DNA from: Hawksworthiomyces lignivorus | Taxonomy: Eukaryota > Ascomycota > Sordariomycetes > Ophiostomatales > Ophiostomataceae | Direction: 5' to 3' | NCBI GenBank assembly: GCA_002917075.1 | Contig: NTMA01000039.1 | Span: forward strand, 186,001-250,000 | DNA length: 64,000 bases | Part shown: positions 11,152 to 21,435 of the stretch, piece after piece | Position numbering within the stretch: the first letter of the stretch is position 1 | Layout: the number at the start of each line of letters is the position of its first letter | Program-made: the position numbers and the translations under genes | The notes under the pieces: model-generated | Seen by the model: only the letters and a program-made list of their open reading frames with translations | Database searches by the model: none | What the model was told of the DNA's origin: nothing

Positions 11152-14100
11152 CGAAGAACAGTAGAGAATGAAAGATACGTAAAACGAGAGGAAGAGAGGG
11201 AGAGAAGAGAGAGAGAATGGGAGAGGTGCGAAAGGAAAGGCAGGAGAGACAAGAAAGAAGGAAATGAAGAAAGGAAGTAGAACAGAGAGACACAGAGAGA
11301 GAATGAAAGAAAACTAATGGAAAAGAAATGAACAGAGAGGAAAGAAGAGAAGGAGAGAGGGACACGGGAGACTTAAAACTGCTCAGAGAGAGAAAACAGC
11401 CGCAATCCACGGATTCTGGACTCCCATAGTTGGAAGGATGTCGTTCGTCACAAGCTGATAAGCGACTGTCGTTTATTGACGTGCGAACAACACACGCAAT
11501 AATACTCGCCTGCATCCGCGGATTATGGGGTATGGGGAACACATGACGAGCTGGATTGAGCCTCTCTTGCATGGGACAGCCTAACTAACACCGCAATTGT
11601 GCTGGCCTGCGCTCGCAGTACAAGGAGGCCCGTCTTTCCTGGATCAATGGTATTGACGGAGAACATCACTGTATTACTTTGTACTACGTACTTGCAAGTT
11701 GGCGCCGTGCGCGAGGCGCAGAAAGACAGGCTGTTGGAGGTCCCGATGAATTTAAGCGACCCATTGGAGTTCTGTTGGTTCAGACTCAATGTTGATTTGT
11801 GGATGGCGATCTACGTCCTTTTGCACGCAGTTTTGTACGAAGTACATACAAACACAGAGAGAAGAGGAATGCACACCGTGGTAGAGATGATGGTTCTAGA
11901 CCAACAGCGAGATACAGTGTGTGAAGATATGAAGTGAAGGTGGTGGCTGCGTGGGCGCTTAGCCTTCTACGTGTGTGCCACACCTGAAAGGGGAAAAGAA
12001 GAAGTTCCTGGAGGGGTATCAAATGGGCTGAGCCGACCTGAAATCGATCAAGTGTTACAACATCCTAGAAAGCGTCCTCTCTGTTCAATTGACGCGGCGA
12101 AAGGTAGAGCACAATCGCCAAAGGACTCATGTTGTCCGTGATCCGGGATTCCTGGCGAGAGTAGTGCTGTGTTGCACTAGGCTATTAATAGCATCTTTAT
12201 TGACTGTTTATCCCTATTTTTTGGTTGTCTTTTACCACTTGGGGGCCAAAGGGACAAACAAAAATGGAACTCGCAGCCGCCGAGACGTCGTCATCTTCTG
12301 GCGACTGGGCCAACCAGCGGAGAGCTGCTGTTTCATCAGCGGTTATCCAAACTGTTGAACCAAATAAAATAGAAAAGGCAGCAAAATCCGGGGGACGTTG
12401 CCATTCAATCTACAGCGAAGGCAGTAAACGGTCAGAATGGCAGCAGGGCGTACTCTCGCTTTCGCATCGCATGGCCCGTGCGGCTTGGGCTCGGTGTGTG
12501 CTGGAGTAGCAGGACTGCAAACGTAACAGTAAGTTTGGCTCGCTGAGGATTAAAAGATGGAGAGCTGGTCGAACTGGAGAGAGCAAGGACCGATTGGCTG
12601 ACGAAAATATAGCTCTGGAAGAGCAGGGCATGTCAAGAATCGGACGCCTTTCTCTCCTTGAAGAAAAAACGAAAGTAAGAGAGAGTTGCCTCAATCTCTG
12701 GACCTTCATGATCTCACTGGGGATAGAGCAATAGGGCGCAGAGTATGGAAACATTTGAAGAGTTGTTTGGGCACTCTGGCCGATTAATTTTCGCGGCTGC
12801 GTCTCTGGGTCTTCGCTGAATGATCGAAGGTCTGCCATTCGGCCAGCAGACGAGAATGGAAGAAGCCAGGCCACTCAAAAGGCAAGAGCATCATGTGTCC
12901 CTTGGAGCCAGAGGGTCATCTTCGGGGATAAACCTGTCAAGAAGCCCAAGAGTGAAGAGCTCGACTGCTGGGTTTGCCCACACATCTTACCCACGATGTC
13001 CTGAAGAAGCTCTAGTGCCCAGTCAGTAGCAAGAGGCCAAATTGATTGGCGGTTGTGGCCGAGAAAGTGAACTCCCTAGCATTTCAGAAACGCAGCAGCC
13101 ATGTTTCCGTTCATTCTTCATCTGCTTTCCATCCCCAGATGGCGTTGAGACATGAGAACGCCGCCACGAGCCATTTGGTCTATGCAACTCTGGCTCCTGC
13201 AGCACTCGCTGGTCACCCTGCTTTGCCCACTGGCTTGAGGCTTCACCGAGTGCTGTCCTAAAACATTGCAGGCTGCGGCAGTAGATATTGTAAGACGTCG
13301 TCGTGAAGCCTTGTGAGAGGAAATAATGCCTAGTAATATAAGGCGGGTCTGGTAGCGTTATAATGCAGACTAATAAAAAGCTCTTATATAAGGACGCAGG
13401 TAGTTCTACACTCAAGGTTGTTCCGCAGCTTGGGGGGCGCCGGAATGTCTTTAATTTAAATTGGGTTCTTTTTTGGTTTTCCATCTCTATTTATTACGTA
13501 TGTAAACCAAACCGCGTCGGGAAACACGTGAATCCTCTGGTAAGACGCATCTCTGCGAGCAGGCCCCCCTGAGGACTCGTAAAGCATGTGGGCTTGCTCG
13601 TACGCAGAAACACGAACCAAAAAGTTGAAGGACAGCTAGCTCGACCGGTAGTCATCGTGTTGATGCTGGGTCACTAGCCTAATTTGGTTGGTGGCCCAAA
13701 GCGCTGCCCAGGGGGATCTCCTAGGCGCAGCAGCAGAGAACGAGGAGCAGAAGCCAGCTGGTTACGGAAGTGCGAGGAAACGACAGAAAAGAAGAAAAAT
13801 TACTAATTTATTGCTCTTCGGAGCACGAGTACAGGCACGAAGAGAGAAGAAAAGAAAAAAGGGGCCTTGCTTTTGGCTTGGGCCAAGTTTTGCTCGCAAG
13901 GCCACCACCACACAACAACGCCACGGATCCACTGGCATTCATGCAAGAGAGTCAATACGAAATGTGTGGGAGTAGACGGGGTGTTTCGCATGTTCGTATG
14001 TGCTTAGTGAACAATATTGAGCGACTGAGAGAGAGACCTTATTTTCCGGGCTGTTTCGTTAGGTGGGAAGGGGACGGCATAGTCGTCGAATTTAACTGGC

Positions 14101-15596
14101 AGACAGACTTGGGTTGGCTGCTGGGTGCATTCTCGAGAGCGGGCCTGGTACGAGGCTATAGTAAGAGAAAACTGGTAAAAAACTGGTAAAAACTGGCAAA
14201 AGCTGGTCGAGACTGGTGGAAACCGGAATCTGAGGTAGTAAATAAAGTGATAAATAAAGTAATCCTGTGAGGCGTATGCGGAGCGAAATCTATTTTCCCC
14301 GTGTCCCTCTGTCTCTCTCTAATTGATGCTATAACGATACGACGGACGTTTACGCTGATACGAGGTCCCAGCGGCGGTAGTGAAAGAAGAGCAGCCGTTG
14401 AGCGTGCCATGGACTTTGAAGCCGTGTTTCTTTGTTTCTTGATCACCGTCGTGTCTGAGTATCGTACCTTCGTATGCTCGTAGGGTTTCACACTCTACTA
14501 GGAGAACGAGCACTCCACAAGCCTACGTGTGTGCATGTGGTCTTTTTGCTGGGCTGGCTGGCTGGGTCTGTTTCTGCGGTTGCTCTGTTCTTTTGGCTCT
14601 GGCTTTTTCAGCCGCTTCTCAGCGACAGATGTACATACATACGCCCCGCCCTGGCCATCTCTCCACGTCAGATGCCCTCATACGGAGTACGTGTACTTGC
14701 AAGGTGCATGTATGTGTCAGCAGAGTGGACTGTACCTTTTTTTACGAGAATCCAAGCCCCCTCCGATGCACATCTCACGTCCCGACTACTGCTGCTGTGA
14801 GTTAGTGCTAGTGTAAATAGCAGGTATAGCATGTACCTAGTTATACGGGGGTTGCACCGGCTAGCCCGCCTAGCCAATCAAGGAAAGTGCGTCTTTCGAT
14901 CGCTCTTTCTCCTGACCAAAATTTTTGGGTTGTTTCTATTTTTTGTTGTTTCCCCCCTTGGCGTCGCCTTCCCATCCGATCGTGTCGATTCCTCTCCTCC
15001 ACTCACTCAAGGGAAAAAAAAAACATCACCACATCTCTTTTTTCTTCTTTTCCTCCATTTTCCCATACATTCGCTTGGCTTCTTTTCCATCGCTTATACA
15101 TTCGTTCTAGGGTTATCGTTCGTTTTCTGACCCTATTTCGATAAACTTGGTGTTTTCCTTTCTTAATTCTACTTTCTTCTTCGTGTTTGGCTCCTTTCTC
15201 TCGATACGCTTGTCCCCCCCCTAAATCACAACGGACATATCCACAAAGTGCCATACCTCTTCATTCCAGAGCTGACGTCCCCCATTCAGCCAAACATATC
15301 CGGCAAGCAAACAAACAATAATACGATAAACACAGGTCGTCGAAGGAACATTATCGCGCTCGCTTCTCTTACCCGCAACCGCGACATCTGCCCCCTTTCG
15401 ACAAACCCTCCAAGCCGGGTGTCTTTTGTTTTTTTCGTCTTTGTTGCCTTTTGGGATTTTTTGGTCGATCGTTTCATCCTCTTGTTCTAGAGTTGTTGTC
15501 GGCATCCTTTTTTTTTCTACTTTAATTTTCATTCCTTTTTTTTTTTCGTCTTCGCCTCAACTCTCCTTCTCTGCGTTCTCCTTTTCACCAGACGCG
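11152..15596. other. 4.4-kb gene-poor intergenic region
   Basis: The first 240 bases are almost pure purine on the plus strand, that is CT-rich on the minus strand, as expected for the leader of the RRM gene. From about 14.9 to 15.6 kb the plus strand is CT- and T-rich and forms the upstream region of the DUF7137-like gene. Between about 11.4 and 14.8 kb all frames are short and of unnatural composition. I recognise no protein, tRNA or transposon. One TACGGAGTA motif lies at 14681-14689. A long non-coding transcript or a heavily spliced gene cannot be excluded. Confidence 0.5.
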
Positions 15597-16511
15597 ATGA
15601 AGGCCTCACGATCCCTCGGCCAGCTGGCGGTTGCCGTCCTCTCCTTATCGTCTATATCTCCTGCCTGGGCATGGTCGTTACCAGGTCTCGATGATGTGAT
15701 TCTCCGGCGAGCAACGACGTCGTGTATGTAGATGTTAAAGGATTTTGAACCTCTTCGAGACCTTTGCTGACTGGTGATCATAGCAAGCACGAATGCCCCG
15801 ACTAAGACGGATGACCCCAACACGCACAATTTGAACACCGGTGCTACTGCCACCGCCACAGGCAACGACAAGAAGGGCACCGGCACCGGCACCGGCAAGT
15901 CGACAGTCACCCCGACCGGGGACAGCAAGAATGGCAAAACAACGAACGGTACTTCGCACACGTCCTTCAACCCCGAAGATCCCGCTGGCGGCATTGTCAT
16001 GATCACACCGGCCGCCACCGCTGCCCAGCAGCTGCAGCTGTACAAGATCGGCGACTTCATCACCTGGGGCTGGAACTACACCAGCCTGCAGGCCACGCCC
16101 ACGGCCGTTGATCTGGTTGCATCGTGCAGCTTTGCCACCCGTACCTTTATGCTCACGCAAAATATGACTTTCCAGACCCCCGGCACCTTCACCTGGGACA
16201 CCGGCGCCTATGAGAGCAACAACATCGCCTCGCCGCTGCTGACTGAGGAGTATACTCTTATTATCTACGACGCCGACAGCAGCATCAGCGCGACTGCCGA
16301 GGCCGGTTACCTGGATACCTTTGACTCCTTCACATTCGGCCTGTATGCCACGCAGACCTACACCCCTCTCGCTGACGGATGGACGTGCGCCACCTGCAGC
16401 AGTGCCATGTCCGACATGGAGAGGCGGACTGTGGGCTTTGCTCTGACCATGAGCATCATCACTGTGCTGAGCTTCACCTGGTTCGTCACAGGCATGCGTC
16501 TGACTATATGA
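15597..16511 (+). CDS. DUF7137-like secreted or cell-surface protein
   Basis: Exons 15597-15723 and 15784-16511 (donor GTATGT, acceptor CATAG) give 284 residues. Residues 1-25 form a signal peptide (basic start, hydrophobic core AVAVLSLSSISPAWA). A Thr/Gly/Lys-rich linker (about 45-100) is followed by the family domain: GGIVMITPAA, YKIGDFITWGWNYTSL, a Cys-containing strand, TWDTGAYE, EYTLIIYDADSS, YLDTFDSFTFGLYATQTYTPLADGWTCATC. N-glycosylation sites (NYT, NMT) fit an extracellular domain. The C-terminus has a hydrophobic helix (FALTMSIITVLSFTWFV) that could anchor the protein. The fold looks like an immunoglobulin-type sandwich; the function is unknown. Family recognised from memory. Confidence 0.85.
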
Positions 16512-16905
16512 TCACCGCCTTTTTTGGCTTTGATCAAATGGAGGTGTGTTGGAGCGACAAGGTGCATTACGAAATTTTAATCTCTCATTGGGAATGGCCA
16601 TGGACATCCCTAGTCTTTTTATTCAAAACTATACATATTTCCTTGTCTGTTTGCTTTGGCGTTACCTACATTTTTGGTGTATACGGGATATATCGGGGAT
16701 CAAAATTATTCATGGAGACAAGACATCGTTTTACTAGTTGCCATTTTTTTGGTATATTGCATTGAGGGAAAGGCTGTCTCTCCTTTTCCCGATTCTATTA
16801 TGCTTTTGGGTCACATATGACGTCCATTAATCCAGCGTACTGAATTGACTACAATGAAATGAATGGAAAATAGCAAGCCAACATGAATTTGGCGCTGTGC
16901 CCTTT
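16512..16905. other. Convergent intergenic region
   Basis: An AT-rich spacer between the 3' ends of the DUF7137-like gene and CDK11. I see only 3'-UTR-like sequence. Confidence 0.6.
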
Positions 16906-17787
16906 TTAAACCATCCTGAGTGAGAATCCGGCGCCGCGTTCTTCCTTGTCGCGGCCGCCAAAGATGCCAGTAAAGTCGACGGACCCGAGGTCTGCCGCCA
17001 CCGCCCCCCTCGTCGGCGCGTTGGGCGTATCCCGCCGCCGCCGCCGCTCCTGGCCGGCCTTGCTTGGAAACGTGGGGAACATGGCCTCCTGTTTCGGGCG
17101 GGGATCTTGCCGGAAGTACTCGTGGTCCAGCATCTCTGCGGCCGTGGGTCGCTTGTCCGGGTCGAGGGAGAGGAGCGAGGCCAAGAGGTTGCAGCCGGCG
17201 GACGTGAGGAGGGGAAACTTGGCGCGGATGTTGGCGGCGGTGGAGGGGGAAGCGGCGGCAGCGGAAGTGGGGGGCAGGCGCAGGGCGCGGGCGTTGGGCA
17301 GGCGGCGGAAGCCGGGCCAGGAGGCGTCGGTGGGGACGCCGCAGAGGGCGAAGATGCGGGCGAGCTCGTCGGCCTCGTTCTTGCCCTGGAGGAGGGGCTC
17401 GCGGGTGAGCAGCTCGCCGAAGACGCAGCCGACGCTCCAGAGGTCGACGGGGCGGCCGTAGCGGCGGGCGCCGAGCAGCAGCTCGGGGGCGCGGTACCAG
17501 AGGGTGACGACGAGCGGGGTGAGCTGGATGCCGGCGGCGGGGTCGTCGGAGGCGTAGCGGGCCATGCCAAAGTCGGCAATCTTGAGCTGGCCGCGGTTGT
17601 TGAGCAGCAGGTTGGACGTCTTGAGGTCGCGGTGCAGGATCCAGCGCGCGTGCAGGTAGCCGACGCCCGCGGCCAGCTGGCGCAGCAGCGTCTTGACCTC
17701 GGACGCCAGGAACGGCTGCGGCATGTCCTCGAGGATGCTCTTGAGGTCGTGCTCGACGAACTCGAGGACGAGGAGGATGCTGTGGAA

Positions 17788-17824
<37 letters not shown>

Positions 17825-18533
17825 GGCGTTAGCGAGATGACCACGTAGCAAAGGGAACAATAAGACGAGATAGAGGACGCAAGAGCAAAAAAGGCAAAAC
17901 GTACTTGTCGATGGGCCGCCGCTCGCCGACGACGACCTCCCGCAGCGCCACGACGTTGCGGTGCGAGCAGTCCTTGAGCAGCTGGATCTCGCGCAGGCCC
18001 GTCACGGGCACGCCGCTGCGGTCGGCCGCGTCCAGCTTGAGCCGCTTGAGCGCCACCACCTCGCCCGTGCGCCGGTCGCGCGCCCGCGCCACCCACCCGT
18101 ACGCGCCCTCCTCGATGTCGTTGAGCTTGTCGTACCGCTCCACGCTGCGGCACGGCTCCGCCAGCGCGCCCCCCGACAGCCGCAGCAGGTGGCTCTCCGC
18201 GGACGCTGCTGCTGCTGCTGCTGCTGCTCCTCCTCCTTCGGCACTCGCCTCTCCTGCCTGCCGTGCTGATCGTCCTCCTACCCTACCGTCACCATCCCTC
18301 TCAGGCGTCAGCTTCCGCCGCTTGGAGGGTCGTCCGTCGTCGCCTTCATCGTCGTCGGCTGCTGTGCTCCCTCGCTGCTGTGCTGCGGCTGCAGCTGCGG
18401 CCGCGGCCGCCTCTTTTCGTGCTCGCTCCGCGGCCTTGAGCCGCCTCTTCTCTTCCTTGTCTTTCCGCCGCTTCGCTTCGAATGCTGCGTCCTCCTCCGT
18501 GTCGGCCCAGCGCGACTTGGCCGCGCTCGCCAT
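16906..18533 (-). CDS. CDK11: Cyclin-dependent kinase 11 (PITSLRE type)
   Basis: Exons 18533-17905 and 17779-16906 (donor GTACGT, acceptor CACAG) give about 500 residues. The start MASAAKSRWADTEEDAAFEAKRR matches fungal CDK11 proteins. Residues 25-125 are charged, then Ala-rich. The kinase domain starts near 133: glycine-loop EEGAYGWV, Lys163, the cyclin-contact helix PVTGLRE (176-182, in place of PITSLRE), HRD 259-261, DFG 279-281, then TLWYRAPE and LWSVGCVFGELLT. EHDLKSILE, WILHRDLKTSNLLL, the PTFPSK motif and the closing GAGFSLRMV are CDK11 hallmarks and separate it from CDK9, CDK10 and CDK12. Known role: with L-type cyclins in transcription, splicing and mediator control in the nucleus. 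The intron contains a 36-base homopolymer. Confidence 0.93.
17788..17823. repeat. G36 homopolymer inside the CDK11 intron
   Basis: Thirty-six guanines on the plus strand read as C36 in the CDK11 transcript. The run ends 7 bases before the 3' splice site (TTCCACAG follows), so it occupies the place of the polypyrimidine tract. Confidence 0.9.
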
Positions 18534-19114
18534 TGCTCTCTCTTTTGTTGTGTTACTCGCTCACGCGCTTCCCTCTGCTGTAGTTTCCGGTGTAGGGTCT
18601 GCTCGAGGTAGGTGCAGGGTGGAAAGGTTGACTTAATTTGTTTGGGCAGACTGGAGACAGAGTGACGGGTATCAAAAGGGCAAAGAAATAGGCTAGAAAA
18701 GCAAAGAGATGAGACTGCAAAAAAGAGAAGATGACGTTGTGCTACTGCTATAAAACTTGCGGCAGTGGATTCTGCCGCCTGTGTCCAACCCCCAAGCTAC
18801 ACTCGCTGGCCAATCAGAGGCCCTAGTTGATTTTGATCTGCAGCTTTTAGAAGCCTCACAGTAGAAAGCAAATCGACAGTTAACAACTGCATTTAGAAAC
18901 GTTGGTGTGATTCTAGCACGCATCTTGCTGGGTTTTTGGGATTGACCTTGCCCGGGCTTTCCATTGTATTCTTATTCTTTTCATTGTTTGCGTAAAGAAA
19001 GCCAGCTTGCGACTGGACAATATCAAGCTTCTCACCCCTAATTTTATGAGATGGATTCGTGATTGATTGTCTTGAATATATGAGAGAGAGGAGACCTTGA
19101 AGAAGAGAAACAAC
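18534..19114. other. Divergent promoter region of CDK11 and NDUFAF7
   Basis: A short bidirectional upstream region. It is CT-rich on the minus strand next to CDK11 and AT-rich in the middle. No canonical TATA box is obvious for either gene. Confidence 0.55.
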
Positions 19115-21016
19115 ATGAAGTCATTACTCGAAACATTGCCTCTACGAAGAGCGCTGTTGCTACACAGCCGGCAATTATATTGTCGAGCTCACATAGCTAG
19201 AAGAGTCCAGAGAGAGGCGCCGCGGGCCATTCTGGCCTCTCGGCCCTGGAGCACCTGTCGTGGGTTTTCGTCGTCTGTTGCCAGACGGAGCGACGATGAA
19301 GAGCGGAAATGGTCCACTCCGCTGGCCAAGCAATTGGCTGAAGCTATGTCTGTGTGTATTGTGTCTCTCTCTATTCCCTGCCTATACGGATGAAAGTGTG
19401 TCTGACAGAATTTTTCAGATCACTGGCCCTATTCCTCTGGCCAGCTATATGCGCATGTGTCTAACCTCTGATCTGGGGGGCTACTACACAGGGGGCCTCG
19501 ACGACACAGGACGGGATCCGTTTGGTCGCACAGGCGACTTTGTGACGTCGCCTGAGGTGTCACAGGTGTTTGGTGAGCTCGTGGGCATCTGGTTCGTGGC
19601 CGAGTGGATGGCGCAAGGGCGGCCGTCTTCCGGTGTCGAGCTGATCGAGGTCGGGCCGGGACGCGGCACCCTGATGGATGATATATTACGAGTATGTTGC
19701 GTTTCCATTTCTAGCTCATTGTACTTCCTTGCCGGGCTCTGTTTCCTGATGTGCATTCTGCCTTAAGACTGTTAGACATTTCGGCCTGGCCAAGAGCATC
19801 GATGCCGTATACATGGTCGAGGCTAGCGCGCAGCTACGGACGACGCAGAAGAACCTGCTGTGCGGCCCTGACGCCGAACTGACCGAGTCAAAGACTGGGT
19901 ATCACGGCGTCAGCAAGTATGCTGGACTGCCAATTGTCTGGACAGAGACGATCCAGTCGATCCCGAAGAGTATGTTGGCCCCCTTTTTTCTTTTTTTCTT
20001 TCTTGAGGAAAAGATTTCTAACATAGCACACGACGCCAGACCCCAGCAGCATGCCGCTGATCGTGGCGCACGAATTCTTTGACGCGCTGCCCATCCACAC
20101 CTTCCAGTCGGTGGTTGTCCCGCCAGCACAAGAACCTGCCTCCAGCGAGACAGGGGAAGGAGAGCAGCCCAAAGCCGCGGCCGCCACGGCAGCAGCACCA
20201 TCATCGCAGCCTTCGCCACCACCGCAGAAGCCGAAGGTCGAGTGGCGCGAGATGGTAGTGTCGCCGACGCCGGCAGGGTCGACGCACGCGAGCCTGGGCA
20301 CGCCGACGTCGCAGCGGGCGGGCCCGGTGCCGGACTTCCAGCTGGGGCTGGCGGGCTCGGCGACGCGGCACTCGCGCTACCTGCCGGCGGCGTCGGCGCG
20401 CTACCGCGACCTGCTGCGCGCCATGCCCGAGGGCGGTGCCGTGGTCGAGGTGTGCCCGGACGCGGCGCTGTACGCGGCCGAGTTTGCGGCGCGCATCGGC
20501 GGGTCGGCGCCCCTCAAATTTGAGAGGGACGCCTCTCTGGGACTGCGCGGCGCCGCCCTCGTCCTCGATTACGGGCCCGGCGACGGCTCCGTGCCCGTCA
20601 ACTCGCTGCGCGGCATCCGCCGCCACCAGCTCGTCAGCCCCTTTGCCGAGCCGGGCCGCACCGACCTCAGCGCCGACGTCGACTTTGAGGCCATCGCCGA
20701 GGCCGCCACCGCAGCCAGCGACGGCGTCGAGGTCCACGGGCCCGTCGACCAGGCCGACTTTTTGCTGGCCATGGGCATCCGCGAGCGGGCGCATTCGCTG
20801 GCGGCGGCAGCAGAGGCGGCAGCGGCAGCGGCTCCTAGCGGTGCCAGCACCAACACCAGCACCACCAGCACGGCCGCCGACATTGAGCGGTCGTGGAAGC
20901 GGCTGGTGGACCGCGGGCCGAACGGCATGGGCAAGGTGTACAAGGTGCTGGCGATCGTGCCAGAGAACGGCGGACGGCGGCGGCCAGTCGGCTTTGGCGG
21001 CGACGTCGTGCAGTGA
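19115..21016 (+). CDS. NDUFAF7: Mitochondrial arginine methyltransferase NDUFAF7 (MidA homologue)
   Basis: Four exons, 19115-19351, 19419-19691, 19768-19969 and 20040-21016, give about 562 residues. The first 55 residues are Arg/Leu/Ser-rich without acids, a typical mitochondrial targeting sequence. The SAM-dependent domain follows: [50 protein letters not shown], then the SAM loop [13 protein letters not shown] (158-170), YMVEAS, and [13 protein letters not shown] (about 248-260). A fungal low-complexity insert rich in Ala and Pro lies at about 265-300, just before the KVEWREMVV strand. Known role: symmetric dimethylation of an arginine in the NDUFS2 subunit during complex I assembly. The first donor, GTGTGT, is chosen because it gives the family spacing AEAMS/ITGPIP. 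Confidence 0.9.
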
Positions 21017-21435
21017 GAAGCAAAAGGACATGGGCAGCAAGATGTGCGGCATGCATCTGTGCAAGTGGACACCACTTGCATGGATCAAAGATTCAGAATT
21101 GTGAAACTGATATTTCTCTGTATTTCGAGAGCGAGAGAGAGATACTTTCCCGCATAGATAAAACCCAATCCCTGTCCCATGCGAGTATTATAGATAAACC
21201 GTGAAATACATGAGAGCCAAATATGAAAATGAAACAAAAAAAAGAAAAAAAAGAAGGAAACGCCATGGTCAAAAAAATAGAGGCGCAACACAAAAAAAGA
21301 GCGAACAGACTGTTTTACAAGGTAAAAACCGGCTTTCTCTTCCTCCAACCCAACCCTTTTCCCTCCACCCCTCTTGCCAGTGTGATTATCTCTATTTCTG
21401 CGTTCCCTCTCTATAAAAGGGCCTCCCCCACAGCC
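21017..21435. other. Convergent intergenic region
   Basis: The spacer between the NDUFAF7 and PTM1-like 3' ends contains A-rich stretches (near 21235-21255) and no gene. Confidence 0.6.

Noticed and set aside
12410..12874. 154-codon minus-strand frame
   Set aside because: Ser/Arg/Leu-rich composition without any motif, and no supporting splice or promoter signals.
21410..21420. TATAAAAG motif
   Set aside because: It lies between two converging 3' ends with no gene starting downstream on the plus strand.
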